64,000 nucleotides of DNA from Nageia nagi (lineage: Eukaryota > Pinophyta), in contig JBITNC010000001.1 in the NCBI GenBank assembly GCA_050084985.1, positions 135,346,001 through 135,410,000 on the forward strand, read 5' to 3'. Both the position numbers and the translations under genes were made by a program. Below, in pieces: positions 11,081 to 24,204 of the stretch (its first letter is position 1; each line of letters begins with the position of its first letter). Under the pieces are notes generated by a model. That model did not search any database and had not been told where the DNA came from. It was given only the letters and a program-made list of their open reading frames with translations.

Positions 11081-13889
11081 AATATTTTTATAAGATTATG
11101 ACCAACACCTTTTTGAAGGAATATACATCATCAAGAAATGAATAAATTAAAAATAAACCTACATTGTCAATAGCATGATCACTACTCTTGCACCACCAAT
11201 GGCATGTACATCATTGAAAAATCATCATACCAAAAGATTAACCTCCTTTATTTCAAGGCATGAATGTAAGTAAAACATATTTGTGTGTACCATACACAAT
11301 GGAATGGCCAAATTCATGGTCAAAGAGTGTAAGGGGAAAAAATATATTTCATTTCAAAGATTGTACATGGAACCATAAGACTACATGATAACAAAGTTCC
11401 TTCTAGAACAAAGATATCAAAGTAGCTAGAGATACAATTTTTTAGATTTTGCCTTGGTTGCACCACTTAAGGACCTTTCCTAGGGCATCCAAGCCAAAAG
11501 GGGGTAACAAAGGACCCTCATAATCATCATTAGCATCAATTGATAGTGTAGCAAAGGGTTCAAATTTTTCAAAAAGTTTCTTTTGAACTTGTTCTTTGGA
11601 AATGTAATTTCATTGCTTCAATCACACCTCCAAATAGGGGTAAAATGTAGATGCATAAAAAATGAATTATTATTATTTAAATAATTCATTTTATAGTACC
11701 AAGGGTATTTATTATAAAAATGGGTTAAAATAATACCCAAGGTAATGTTATCAATGTAATGGACCATTGTACAATGTAATAAGGGATCAAATGTCTAAAC
11801 GACTCCTCAAATTATGTAATGTGCAATGATCCTAAGAATATAATAAGATAAGGATGATGCAATATAAAGATATCAATGGTAACACAAAAGGTATCATGCA
11901 AGGGCATCAAAGATCCCAAAGAGAGGCTCCAACAAATACAATATTACTTTATCCTACCAACAATGGTGTTTTGTAACACCACCTTTGCATAGATATGTTA
12001 AACCCTTCACTTCACTCTTGTATTTTTTTATTTTATTCATAGTTGTATGTATTCCATGAAGCCAATGGTGTAGCAGCTATGGGTCATTCATGATGTACAT
12101 ATGGATGAAATCATGTTCATATTTGATGAATGGATTTCTTTAAGTGATGTTTATGTGATTGCGATGAAGGTACATTGATTAGCATTGTTCATTGTTTCCA
12201 TATTTATGATATATGCTTCAATAAAATTGTAGATAAATAGTACATCAATTATACCATTTATGCATTATTTGAGGTTTACAGTTATCTTCATCATCCTTTT
12301 TATGATAGGAAAGATTAGTTCATGAGGCTGAGAGAGAGTTCTTCTAATGGGATGGGTGTAAGAAGATGATTCCACATAAAGAGGAAGTCTTGCAAGAAGA
12401 TAAAACTAACTATCAAATTCTTATTTTTTTAATAACTTTTTATTTTTTAATCATTTAAGAAAAATTATATGAGGATAATCCATAGATAATTCTCTACAAA
12501 AAAATTGAGAATTTGATAAGTTTAGGTCAAATTATGCATGTTGAACATGAACAATTTTCGAAACAACAATAATGACCAATGCAAAATTAATAATAAGAAA
12601 TTATTCATGAAAAAATTATAAAAAATATCCAGGATAAGCTTTAGTATAATAGGTATATTTTCCCTTAAGGATTTTAAAAATACTTTTATTTAGGTCAAAA
12701 TAGAAGAGCTTGTATCCATCTTCTAGCCTAATGTTGTCCACTATTATCTTAAAAAATGTATTGGAGAGTGATATTCATATCTGCTACCAACTACAACCCC
12801 TCATATCTTCATGCATCATAAGAGTTGAAGATATATTACACACATAGAGAGTACAGTTTTTACATCTTTATAGTAAATAAAATCTTTAGTGAATAACATA
12901 GATGAATATTCCTCTTGCATCCATCTACATATTTCCCTAGTCTCACTGATTTGATAAGAAGCATGTAACCTTCACACCCAATCAATAATCTTCCATCCAC
13001 TAATTACATGTAGAAATAGTATATGCACACATCCCAACCATTATAGGATATTTTGCATGGAAATAGAAATCATGTTTACACATATGGAGGAAAATAAACC
13101 ATATGGCTAATGAGGAGAAAAAATTAATTTAAAAAAAATGTTCTAATTAAAATATTTTATAAATCAATCCTACCCAACAAGATAGATTTTTATAGATTCA
13201 AATTAATATTTGTAAAGCCTATAGGAGGCAACAAACTTTGAGAGGTAAAATCACTAAAACTAACAATAATATAATATTTTCTCATAAAATATTTGATTGA
13301 TAGAAAAAACTCAATAATGAAGTTTACCTAGCAAAATATTTTCAAAAATTAATTTAAAAATTTCATTTGTTTGAGAGTGAAGGTTACATTATGCAAAAAA
13401 AAATGATATTTGATCAAGGAATATCCCCCTTAGTGTGTTGATAAAACAAGAAATTATTAAAGAGAAGCTCATGAGCCGAAGTCCCTTCAAAACTAAAAAT
13501 TTTATTTTAATTTGATATGTGCTTAATTACATTTTAAATCAATAATTAAAATTAAAGGTAATAAATTTTTTAATCCCATCTCGTCATTTAATACCTTGGT
13601 GGATCACATTCTTGAAGTAAAATTACATGAGTAAAAAAGTTTTCATGAATTCAAAGATCATTGATTGAATACAAGAATAAAACTTGCCAAGCAAGACAGC
13701 CCTACCCATTCCAAAGATCATTTTTTTGATTCCCAAGTGTTGAAGAGTAATAATTATGCTATCTGCAAGATAAAAATTTAAGTAATATTCAAATTTGAGG
13801 AATTAATTATCAAGAAAACTCATCGAGCGAAAGCTAGTGATTACTAAATAAAGTTTGATTAAAGAAGTAGAAAAACTTGAATGATAAAA
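11081..13889. other. AT-rich stretch with little recognisable content
   Basis: No convincing gene. At 11660-11691 there is a perfect 12-base inverted repeat (AAATGAATTATT and its complement, 8-base spacer). A 55-codon open stretch on the minus strand at 11442-11606 looks coding and is discussed in the findings. From 12,420 onward the sequence is low-complexity AT-rich DNA with scattered stops in all frames. Confidence 0.6.
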
Positions 13890-14430
13890 TTACTTGGAAT
13901 TTATTATGATATAAAACCCTATGATTGAGACTTTAAAGATGTTATTGCATCATGGAAGGAGTTACAAAAATTATTTTCCTCATAGAATCAAAATCAAATT
14001 TTACATTTGCAAGGATAGTAACACACCTTACAATTGAAAAGTGGTGCAAAACTTGACTCCTCCCTTTGTAGCATTGTGGACCTTTACAGATCCCTACTCT
14101 CATTAGGAGATATGATGGAAGATAATCATTTTATACCCATTTTCCTAAGATCTCTTCTAGAGAAATATCACATCTTTATGATAACTTTGAATATCCTAAA
14201 GAAAATACCTAACTTTGAGTTGTAAATAGGTTGAACCAAGAAGAAGCTTCCTATGTGATGTCAAATTAAGAGAAAAAAGTAATGATATATCATGAAAGAG
14301 GCTCTTATAGAAAAAGGAAAAGATAAAAAAATTTATCATTCTAATGAAAAGGAAAAGAAGAGTTGTTTTATATGTGGTAAGAAAAGGCATGAATTGTTGA
14401 ATTGTTAGTATAGTTTTTTTTCTCAAGTAT
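13890..14430 (+). pseudogene. copia gag with CCHC zinc knuckle
   Basis: The stretch near 13,935-14,030 reads like the UBN2-type gag core (KDVIASWKELQKLF). The frame at 14,034-14,225 continues with LGDMMEDNHFIPIFLRSL, then EKYHIFM. A perfect CX2CX4HX4C knuckle, CFICGKKRHELLNC, follows at about 14,365-14,406 in another frame. The protein would package element RNA. Stops lie at 14,223 and after the knuckle. Confidence 0.7.
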
Positions 14431-15199
14431 CTTCAAGAAATAAGAAATAAAAATAAAAAGTATTAAATCCATAGAATTAGGAGGATTGTAAACAAATAAA
14501 ACCACCTCCATGAGGAAAATAATCAGAAAATATTATCAATAATGTTGAATAAGTAATTGAAGAATATGATAATCTAACTCTTGTTCATAAAGATAAATCT
14601 TTATTTTTATCCACTTGATATGTTGATTTTTCTTCTTACAATAATATGATTAGTTAAAAGTATTAGCTTATTTATTTAGATGAAAAATCATATCTTGATC
14701 AGGAACATTGGGATGAGGACACACCCCATGATATTGAAGGCAAGGACAATATCCAATTCCATGTTGTAAAGATTAATTATCAAATCAAAAAGGTATTGTA
14801 TGTGCTAAGCATCATAAAGAATATATTGTCACTTATTTAGATGTTAGATAACAATTCAAAGTTTGATTTTTAGACTATAAATTGAGACACAATTCATTTC
14901 ATTCATGAAAAGTATAGGGATTATCAAATGGTGGCCAAAGTACAAGGAGATAGGAAGATGTTCCTACTTAATTTTATAGATTCTAAAGTACTCGCTATTC
15001 ATGTTGTAATAATCACTATACTTTTAATTTGATAATTAGAATATGTGATTTCAAGTTACATAATCAATCTACAAAAGAGGAATATGGTATGTGGTCTCCT
15101 ATCTCTTTCTTTTCCTACTAATTATTTCCTACTTACATCATAGTAAAATAAAACATATTTCCATTTTAGGTTAGCATACATCATTCTATATGACCTCTT

Positions 15200-15840
15200 T
15201 ATGTGATTCACATCAATTTGTGTGGAACCATAAGAATTGGCCATATCAAACTAATATACCTCCTCTTATTTATTGATGATTACTCCATAAAAATGTGGGT
15301 ATACATATTGAAAATGAAGGATTAAACCTTTTAGTATTTCAAAGAGTTCAAAGCTCATTTGGATAAAGACACTAATCATAACATCTATGTTCTTCCCTTA
15401 GATCAATGGGATGAATAACTATCAACTAAGTTTTATTCATTTATGAAGAAACATAGAATTCAAAAACTATTGACCAAACCTTACACATCACACCTTGAAA
15501 TAGGGTTTGTGAACAACAAAGTAGAACTATTATAAAAATGATAAGAAGTATTATAAAAGATGCAAAGTTAGATATGAAATTTTATGTTTTCTAAAAAGAG
15601 AACCTTCTAAATCTCTTTATAGGATAACACCTAAAGAATTATAAATAAGAGTGCAACCATATATCTTAGATCTACAACTATTTAGTTTCACTAGCTATAT
15701 GCACATTCCAAAAGAGAAAATAAATAATTTGGATGAAAAATATATGAGTTGCATTATTCTTGTTTATAATATTTAATCTAACAAATAAAAAATCATAGAT
15801 GATGCTACTCGAAAGATTTATATAAAAAAAGATACCATTT
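15200..15840 (+). pseudogene. copia integrase remnant
   Basis: Broken frames show copia integrase pieces, including the C-terminal stretch KREPSKSLYRITPKEL near 15,595-15,640, LFSFTSYMHIPKEK near 15,680-15,720 and a linker through KIYIKKDTIFYDTSD near 15,815-15,855, which leads into the RT as in other copia polyproteins. Catalytic residues cannot be assigned safely. Confidence 0.55.
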
Positions 15841-16129
15841 TTTATGATACTAGTGATTCTTCAACTTGCCCACTTGCAATATTATCAAAATATTATTGTG
15901 GTCTAATAATCAATCATGATCATGAGAGTGATGAGAGAGAATATTTAGATGTGAACCTTTCATCTAGTAATATTATAAGATCAAAATGGTACCCAAGGAT
16001 AATGTAAGATTTGTGCTTGAGTACTCCATTATTTACTAAAACATCCAAATAAAGGATACAAACTATGGATTGTGATAAAATGAGCTTAGCAATGGTTAGC
16101 ATAGTAATGAATACACCCAAATCTCAAAT

Positions 16130-17570
16130 GGCTCATGAAGCCATTTAGATAGCATATTATAAGCTAACCATGTAGGTTGAATATGATGTATTGTATAAAA
16201 ATTGCACATGGAAGCTCATATAACTTCCACCTACCTAAAGAAGGCCAATAGATGTAAATGCATATTAAAAATAAAGTATATACTTGATGGGATAATTGAT
16301 AAGCACAAGGTCAAATCAATTGCTAAATGATATGCATAAGAGGAAGGTAATGACTATTAGGAAGTATTTTCTCCTATAACCAAGATAAATACCATTATAA
16401 TGACTTTTGCAATGGTTATATAATTTAGCTAAAATGTTTATTAATTGTATGTAAAAAGCATATTCTTGAGTGGAGACTTAGAGGAAGAAGTCTACATGTA
16501 GCAACTTGAAGCATTTGTGATTGATTAAGGTAAAGGAAAGGTGCATAGATTTATCAAGTCTCTATATGGATTGAAACAAGCTTCAAGAGCCTAGTATGCC
16601 AAAATTGATGAATATATAGTACAATATGGCTTCTATAGAGTCCACATGATCCTAACCTCTATCTTCAACTATCATTGTTGTACTATATGTTTATGGTCTG
16701 GTTATCATAAGCACAACTAAAGAGTTGATAATTTCTCATAAAAATGATCTTAAAAGATCATTCAATATAATTGACCATGATTTACTACTTTATTAACTTG
16801 GATTGGAGTTTTTACAGATAGAGAATCAATTAGATTTTTAATAAATAAAGTACACATAGATTTTGTGTGAGAAATTCATGATTATAAATTCCAAACTAAT
16901 GTCCATAACAGTTTAACCTACTTTTCATTTTTCATGGGATGATAGTTATCCATCAGCAAATGTAACTCTCTACTATTAGTTGATTAGGGGTTAATTTACC
17001 TTGTATACATCAAGTAAGATATTTTCTATATTGTTAACTATCTTTCATGAATTATGAATAAAGAAAATAAGGTCCATTGGATCATGACAAAGCATGTTCT
17101 AAGATACATCTATGATACTAAGAGTTATGGCTTAATGATAAGTTCATATTGAAAGGATACACAAATGTACATTATGGAGGATCCTATGATGATAAGAGCT
17201 CACTGTTAGGATATGTGATCTACATATAATATGGAGTTTGGATCGATTTCATATAGCAGAAGGAAGCTAAGGATCACATCCAAGTTTACCATAAATTTAT
17301 AATATTGTATTACAATTGATGTTATTTATGACGTAGTATGGTTACATCATATTTTGATAGATATTAGAATTCTAGAGAAATAACCTATTATTCTACATTG
17401 CAATAATCATAGTATATTAAAAATAGTTCAAATATTATTCTCATGATCACATGAAATACATTGAGATACAAATGCACTTCATTCAAGACCATGTTTTAGT
17501 GCACAATATTCAACTTTGATAGAATTCCACCAAAGAGAAAACTATAGATGTCTTCACTAAATCTCTTCAC
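16130..17570 (+). pseudogene. copia reverse transcriptase and RNase H remnant
   Basis: The RT opening (VEYDVLYKNCTWKLI), VFSPITKINTI near 16,358, and IFLSGDLEEEVYM near 16,461-16,500 are followed by the copia hallmark SLYGLKQASRA at 16,560-16,592. The catalytic YVDD box is damaged. The later RNase H part is only visible as short motifs at 17,150-17,290. At least ten stops are present. Confidence 0.75.
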
Positions 17571-17640
17571 AGTGAAAAGTTTGAATACTTTTTGGAGCTT
17601 TCTCTTTTGTTCTTTGAGGACCTAATGTATTACGGGGGAA

Positions 17641-19060
17641 ATTTTAGAATAAAATATTAGATAGATATTTAGTGATTTAGGTATCTAGATAAATTAAATA
17701 GATGTAATGTTAAATTATTAACATTTTACTATGTTATTAAATAATTATGGTTTTTAAGATGAAACTATTACTGTACCTGAATGTAACTCCCACAAACACT
17801 TGTACTTAAACTAATTTCTTCTCAATAATAAAATAATTCAGGTTACTCTTTAAATTTTTAATACATTTTTGGATTCCATCAACATTGAGTGGCTTTAGTA
17901 TAGTAACATTCACAACATCGCATAAATCCTTTTGAATAAGAATCAACTAAACATTAACCTTCCAACTATGAACAAATATATTTTAAAAATTATTAATAAC
18001 AAATGTATTTTTTCTTTACATCCTTCCAATATTTGAACTTTTGTCAATCCAAATAATATTAAATTTTTTATATTATATTAATAATACACTCTTGACTTGA
18101 TTATAACATTATAAAACTACAAAGAAAATACTATTAACACATTACCACTTTTCACTTTCAACTAAATAATATTTTAACATTTTTAAATTATAATAACTTT
18201 TTACCAAAATATTAGTATAAGTATTAAAAATATACTAATAAATATAATTTAAATAATAACTCACTAAGATACAATAAATATAATTTTATAATAAATAAAT
18301 TATTTTGAGGAATCTAGAATTTTCCCCTCTTTAGATATATAATGGAAAGAAATTGCATAATCTAAAGAATAATTAAGTATGAAATTGGTATATAATTTCT
18401 TTATCCATAATATATAACTTACAATAACTGATCATGTGCATTAATTGGTATATGATTTCTTTATCTATAATATTTCTGAAAGTAAAAAGAGATGGCTTCT
18501 CTTTGGTTTTTAGAGTGAATGATTACAAATACTATAATTTGTCCTTTATCGCATAACCTAAATGAATTCCTACATATTATCAAATGAAGAACCTCCAAGA
18601 ATCACTTCCTTAACCACTACCTACTTTAGTTTGTAGGCAATTTTCCTTGCCTTCATCCCTTGCCCATTTTGTACTTGGGTCAAGTAGCTACCTAGTTCTA
18701 GCATCTTTGTTATGTAGAGAAGTGTCTAGTGGTAACTTTATTAGAAAAAGATAACTTATTATGGTCATTTTTTATACAAAAGTCAAGCTTACCAATTTGT
18801 TAACATAAAAAATAATTTTACTCAATTAACAATATTAATTATGATAAAATAAAATGCATACATGAATTGTTGTGTAAGTTAAATCATTATCTCATCTGAT
18901 AGACATTATTCATTATTGACTTGTATATAGAGATGATGCTGGAAAAGATATGGATAAGTGGAGAATGTGCTTGTCAATATGAAATATGTATTGAATCTTA
19001 TAGATTAGACCACATGTTGAAACTAAAGGAGGAATGAGTGATTTGCATATCTATATGGTT
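17641..19060. repeat. AT-rich spacer with a dispersed repeat (18290-18520)
   Basis: No gene seen. The segment 18290-18400 resembles 44275-44360, and 18420-18520 resembles 41095-41200, all in the same orientation. Within it, ATTGGTATATGATTTCTTTA is itself present twice (near 18385 and 18445). The repeat has no recognisable coding content and may be an LTR piece of an unrecognised family. Confidence 0.45.
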
Positions 19061-19064
19061 TTCA

Positions 19065-19500
19065 CCATTTAGGAAAAGTTTAATGTACTAATCCTAGAAA
19101 TAAAGAAAGCAATAGGCACTTCAATTTTGTATATATTTGTAGGATTATTTCCTTGGTTGGTACTATCATTCTTATTAATAGTTAGAGATAATAACATCTA
19201 TCATCAAAATACCACCTTCCTTGAGGGTATTTCTATTATTTTTGGTTTATTAGGTAGAATCTTTGGATGTTTAATAGATGAAATGTTTTCTTAGTACCTT
19301 CCAAATGTTGGAAGAATCATTCTTGCCCATATAACTCTAGGCCTATTTATACCTCTAGTAATAGTGTTGTCATTACTTTTACCTAATTATAAAAGTGTTC
19401 AAACTAATAAGCAAGATGATGATGGAAAGAAGAGATTGCTTACCTTATACATAAGGAAGATCAATCAAGCTATAGTTACCATTGACAATGAAGAATGAAT
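19065..19500 (+). pseudogene. fragment resembling a plant MFS transporter
   Basis: One frame reads AIGTSILYIFVGLFPWLVLS (first membrane helix), then a loop, IIFGLLGRIFGCLIDEMFS (helix with G-x3-G spacing), a stop, YLPNVGRIILAHITLGLFIP (helix) and VIVLSLLLPNYKS, ending in a Lys-rich tail. Helices, the LPN-GRI motif and their spacing match my memory of the At1g78130/UNE2-like major facilitator family. That family's substrate is not known to me. Only about 130 codons remain, so this is a truncated copy. A different membrane protein cannot be excluded. Confidence 0.45.
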
Positions 19501-20683
19501 TCGTACTTAGAAAATATACTACAAACCTTATAGATGAATATTGTAAGGAGACATATATTTTTTAATGTTGAAAAACTTTTAATAAATATGAGTGGAAGTG
19601 TTTGTTTCCCATTCATACATAAATTACAAGTTGCAAATAGCTTGAATAGTGAACTTTAACACATTGCTAAAGCTTGTAGATAAGGTTAAAACAAGACTTC
19701 CAAAAGTTTATTTGTTAAGGACGTTGGATGATCTAGTCCTCAACCATTGTTTGTTTAATGATATGAAAGAATTGTTTGCTATGAGCTCATGTTACTTAAT
19801 GGTAATAAGGATGTAATAATTTTTAATGATTTATATGTTAATGTATGGTCATATCATTATTTGGTGAGTGTTTTTGATTAGATATATGTAACCCTAGTCA
19901 AAATGGTTATAGAAAGATATGTTTATCCTTATTTATGCCTTGTAGTTTTGTCATGCATAGATGTGTTAGTCCACATCCTTTCTTGGTTGTGAAAAATACC
20001 CAAATATTGTTATGGAAGTTACTCTTAAGGAGGGGTAGTTTCTAAAACATTCTTTGTTATTGGTTGGACTTGTTGGTAGATACCCAATTAGTACCACATG
20101 AAGAATTTAGGAGTGATAAATACCTAATTCAATACCCCATGATGAATGAAAAATGGAAAATAACGAAATATTTTCATATGAGAATTGAATTTGTGTGAGT
20201 CCATTATTATTTAATATGGTTTAAAGATCTATGAGTCCATTTTCGCTATAATATAATAATATTGATGTAATGATAAAATCTAGATATTTATAATTAAGGG
20301 GATGTTAGAGATATTAATATATTTATAAAAAATGGAGTAATATATCTCAAAAAACTTGCTTATGTAGTGGGTATTCAGGTACATAGTTTTTTTAATTATT
20401 TTTTATTTAGTTGTTATAACTACCTATTAAGTTTCCATCCTAGTTTATATATATTTTCCTATTTATATGTGATAATACAAAGGTAATTATTATGGATCCA
20501 ATATTAGAAGAGTAAATTATTCCTCATAAGATAATATCTTAGTTTTTAGGGTTTGTACTAAGAGTTTTACCATATCATATTTTAATTACCATTAATAAAT
20601 AATTCAATGTGTCTACTCTCTTTATCTAGTTAATGAATATTAGGAATAACATCCATGAATACACCTAGATAAAATGGTGATAT
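19501..20683. other. intergenic stretch, nothing recognised
   Basis: AT-rich sequence with short open frames only. I see no motif, RNA gene or repeat boundary until the target-site duplication of the next element. Confidence 0.6.
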
Positions 20684-20688
20684 ATAAT
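20684..20688. repeat. left target-site duplication ATAAT
   Basis: Five bases directly before the LTR's first TG. The same five bases follow the last CA of the right LTR. Five-base duplications are standard for Ty3/gypsy integrases. Confidence 0.9.
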
Positions 20689-22880
20689 TGTATATTAATA
20701 CATAATCACTAATCCAAGGTTTTTTGAAAGTATGATCACTTCCAGAAGTGACTTAAGCTAAGCATAATCACAATGGGTTTAAGAACCATTTTCGAAAATG
20801 ATTACCATTATGAAAGAAGAAAAGCCCCTCGAAGTTAATGTTGAGTAACCCAGGTTCCGGAAGAGATGACATCAACGATTTTGGGCCTTAACCCAAAACC
20901 GGATCCCAGAAGTGATGAGGTCAGCAAGGAGTGATCAAATAGCTGGAGCCGGTGAGTAAAACATTCCAAAAGTATGAAGATGACATCGTAGGGAGGATGA
21001 TGTTCACAATTTTGAATGAAACTAGGTTTCAAAAGTGATGACATCAGCAAGGGGAATTAATAAGTCAGAGTCAGTAAGTAAAGCATTTCGGAATGAAACG
21101 ATGATGTCATAAAAGAAGGGCTAAAGCTCAGTTGTGAAAAAGCTTGGGTTCCAGAGAAAGTGAGTAAAACATTCTGAAAGTATGAAGATGACATCACGGG
21201 GAGGATAATGTTCACATTTTTGAATGAAACTGGGTCCCGGAAGTGATGAGGTCAGCAAGGAGTGATCAAATAGCCAGAGCCGATGAGTAAAACATTCCAG
21301 AAGTATGAAGATGATGTCACAGGGAGGATGATGTTCATAATTTTGAATGAAACTGGGTTCTGAAAGTGATGATGTCAGTAAGGGGAATTAATAAGCTGGA
21401 GTCAGTAAGTAAAGCATTCTAGAATGAAACGATGATGTCACAGAAGAAGGGCTAAAGCTCAGTTGTGAAAAAGTTTAGGTTCCAGAGAAAGTGAGTAAAA
21501 CATTCCAGAAGTATGAAGATGACATCACAGGGAGGATAATGTTCACATTTTTGAAGGAAACCAGGTCCTGAAAGTGATGAGGTCAACAAGAGATAATTGA
21601 AGAAGTCAGAGCCTGAAAATTAAGTGTTTCGAAAGTAAAGCATTTTGAAATAAGATGATGACATCATAGAGGATAAGATAGTCACATTTTGGTAAAGATC
21701 GGGTTTCGAAGATGATGAGATCAGCAAGAGGTGATTAAAAAGGCCAGAGTCAGTAGATAAAGCATTTTGAAATGAAATGATAAAAGCTCAGTTGTGGAAA
21801 AGCTTGAGTTTCAGAGAAAGTGAGTAAAACATTTCTAGAAGTATGAAGATGACATCATGGGGAGAATAATGTTCACATTTTTTGAATGAAACCGGTTCCT
21901 GAAAGTGATGAGGTCAGCAAGAAGTGATCGGATAGCCAGAGCCAGTGAGTAAAATTTTTCAGAAGTATGAAGATGACATCACGAGGAGAATGATGTTCAC
22001 ATTTTTGAATGAAACTGGGTCTTGGAAGTGATGAGGTCAGCAAGGAGTGATCAAATAGCTAGAGCTAGTGAATAGAGCATTCCAGAATGTAGAGATGAGA
22101 ACAGCAAAGAGAGATCAAATAGTTGGAACCAGTAAATAGAATATCCCAGAAGAGATGAGGATAGCGAGAAGTCAGATCACATTCATCAAGAAGCCATACC
22201 ATCTGCAATCTACCTAGTTTTGTAATATTCTACCAAGTGGCGTATGTAGGTAGTATTAGTTAAAAGAAGGCTAGAATCTTGAAGCCATTTTGTAAACGTT
22301 TCTATTCTGCAATTCTTGTAATTGTTGTTGCTTCAGTATAAGTATATGAAAATAAAGTGAAAGAAGGGTCGAAAGCCCTAGTATTGCTCTTTACATTTGT
22401 TCTCGAATACCTGTAGTTTTTATCAGTAATATGATACCATATTGACCTTTCTTGTCTAGCACTCGTAATTATCATTCTTAATTTGGTTACATCGTGGCAG
22501 CTTGGCTTATTTCCTGAATGGTAATCATGAACTGCTAGTATAACTATGTCTGCTACATGGTAGAGTAAAGCTGGGAAACTATTTGAGAGTGAGAGCTTGT
22601 ACCATAGCTGCTACACTAGATTCAGACCAAGGTTTCACACACTGTGAAAGTCCACGCTGAACTAGTGATCCACCTTTGCTTTCTCTCTTGTTACCCTAAG
22701 CCTTTTTGCTTAAATTCCTCGCACTCTACTCTTTTTTTATTTTCTTTCTTGTTACTTCTCCTACACCCAATGTATAAGGAACCGACCTTCTCCGGAGATT
22801 AGACTATCACCATAGTCTATTCTTGATTTACTTTGGTTAAGATTGTTCGTAGCGCATACATTACACAATCCTAATCAATA
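20689..22880 (+). repeat. 5' LTR (2,192 bp)
   Basis: It starts TGTATATTAATACATAATCA and ends CCTAATCAATA, where the right LTR ends CAACA, so the terminal CA has become TA. From about 20,840 to 22,150 it consists of imperfect repeats of roughly 100-150 bp. These carry TGACATCA/TGATGTCA sites, a GGAAGTGATGAGGTCAGC word and a GTGAGTAAAACATTC word. A possible TATA region (TATAAGTATATGAAAATAAAG in two parts) lies near 22337-22357. The LTR would hold promoter and polyadenylation signals. Confidence 0.95.
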
Positions 22881-22891
22881 GTATTTCTTTT

Positions 22892-22910
22892 TGGCACACC
22901 CGTGGGACAC
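22892..22910 (+). promoter_or_regulatory. possible primer-binding site
   Basis: Eleven bases after the LTR comes TGGCACACCCGTGGGACA, which begins with the TGG expected from pairing with a tRNA CCA end. I cannot name the tRNA. A second candidate, AGCGACTCTGCTG at 22924-22937, resembles a block common in plant gypsy elements but lies 43 bases in and lacks TGG. Confidence 0.3.
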
Positions 22911-23027
22911 GAAGAAACTTATTAGCGACTCTGCTGAAGCACTATCTATGGTATGTATTAAAGCAAATTATTTGTGAATATCATATGTGCTTTTGAACCT
23001 GTCATTTTCTTTTGCAACCTAGATTTT

Positions 23028-24090
23028 ATGTGGACAAGATCTAAAAAAAGAGTAGCAAAAGAAGCACCAGATTTCAGAACGTTAGATACTCCTAAGAGAA
23101 AGACCCTGATCAAGTCCAAGTCTCTAAATAGTATCAGCTCCCTAAAATCCTTTATCAAGCCAGAATCATCCAATCTTCACACTAGAAATACCTCTCCTAA
23201 AATGGCTAATCCAACTCAGAATATTTATCTGAAATGGGACAATGGGGTACCAATAGCCCTAGCGATGTTGCATGATATCCCAACAAATGTTTTCAAAACC
23301 CTTCCAGAGTTTGATGCAACTTCAGAGAAAATAGCTTATGAGTATTGTGTTGATGTAGCTGGCCTAGCTAAGATTCACAATATCCAACATGAAGATGTCA
23401 TGGTGAGATTACTAGCTCAGTATTTCAAGGGAAAGGTCCTAGATTGGTACAGGGCCTTCCTAATGGATCTATAACCACTTGGGCTCAACTGGTAGAGCCC
23501 TTTATCTTGGAATTTAATGAATTAGGAGATCCTTTTTCCCTGTTAACACAGTTCACTTCAATCAAAAGATATGAGTAAGAAAATATCCCTGATTTCAATA
23601 TTAGATTCCAAAAAACTTGGATGAGAGTCCCAATGCCAGTCAAGCCTCAGTAATTTCAAGCCTTAATGTATTACCTGAGAGCCTTTCCTCTAGATCTCTC
23701 TCTGCAAATCCAAAATTCTAGAGTAAATACTTTCCCAGAGGTCTATAGACAAGCAGTATATGCTGAATCCTATCTTATTGCAGTTGGAAAATTGCCAAGT
23801 CGCATGCCAATGCCTTATTTTCCAGTAATCACTCAATAGCAAATTTTGAGACCTCAAGCAATTAGTTTGGCTCCACCACTAGCCAGCATCCCCACTCCTA
23901 TTCAACAGTGGCCATCACCCTTGCTAGTCCCTAGAGCTCCCTTGGCTTTACCAACCCCTTATCAGCCTAATATGAATCAAGGGTAGCTTCATCGTCAGAG
24001 ATTCAGGAACTCTAAAACTTGTGTAGAAATATGGCAAACCAGATTACCATTCTAAGCAGACAAAACAATGTAAGAAGATATCCTTATCTT
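23028..24090 (+). pseudogene. gag of the 14 kb element
   Basis: The likely start is the ATG at 23028, in the frame open from 22974. A basic N-terminus is followed by the gag core: LLAQYFKGKVLDWYRAF at 23409-23460, then, after a frameshift near 23466, ITTWAQLVEPFILEFNE. This matches the retrotransposon gag family (W-x-F/Y ... W-x-x-L-x-x-x-F). The second part continues in one frame through PDFNIRFQKTW to about 24,090, with stops where Gln codons are expected. A Pro-rich segment (23,870-23,975) precedes the nucleocapsid. The product would form the particle shell. Confidence 0.75.
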
Positions 24091-24165
24091 GCTATAGAAA
24101 AAGCTTAGCATGTGTTGAATGAAGATGTAAGCCAAGCTTCCTCTTTCGGATTAGCCACGGGATTG

Positions 24166-24204
24166 TGTTTGGCCTGTAATGATGCTCATGAACAAACCAC
24201 ATGC
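24166..24204 (+). pseudogene. nucleocapsid zinc knuckle remnant
   Basis: CLACNDAHEQTTCP gives Cys-X2-Cys-X3-His-X4-Cys, one residue short of the classical CX2CX4HX4C. It lies in a third frame compared with the two gag parts, so another indel separates them. It would bind element RNA. Confidence 0.5.

Larger units (their letters stand above)
13890..17640 (+). mobile_element. decayed Ty1/copia element
   Basis: Parts appear in the Ty1/copia order: gag (13,890-14,430), integrase remnants (15,200-15,840), RT (16,130-16,800) and RNase H remnants (17,090-17,570). The order integrase before RT separates it from the Ty3 elements of this window. Near 17,628-17,640 a TTACGGGGGAAA block sits where the polypurine tract is expected. 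I could not define LTRs. Stops occur every 20-40 codons, so the copy is very old. Confidence 0.75.

Noticed and set aside
20835-21050. Minus-strand 71-codon open frame in the left LTR, with a matching one at 33117-33332
   Set aside because: It occurs in both LTRs only because the LTRs are copies. It lies in the imperfect repeat array and has no recognisable domain.
20840-22150. Regular repeats that could suggest a CRISPR-like array
   Set aside because: Units are imperfect, lack constant-length unique spacers, and lie inside a plant LTR.
22924-22937. AGCGACTCTGCTG as primer-binding site of the 14 kb element
   Set aside because: It lies 43 bases inside the LTR end and lacks the TGG start, so it cannot pair with a tRNA 3' end as it stands.
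22974-23027. Upstream ATG at 22974 as gag start
   Set aside because: The 18 residues before 23028 are hydrophobic and unlike a gag N-terminus, while the Met at 23028 starts the basic segment expected there.
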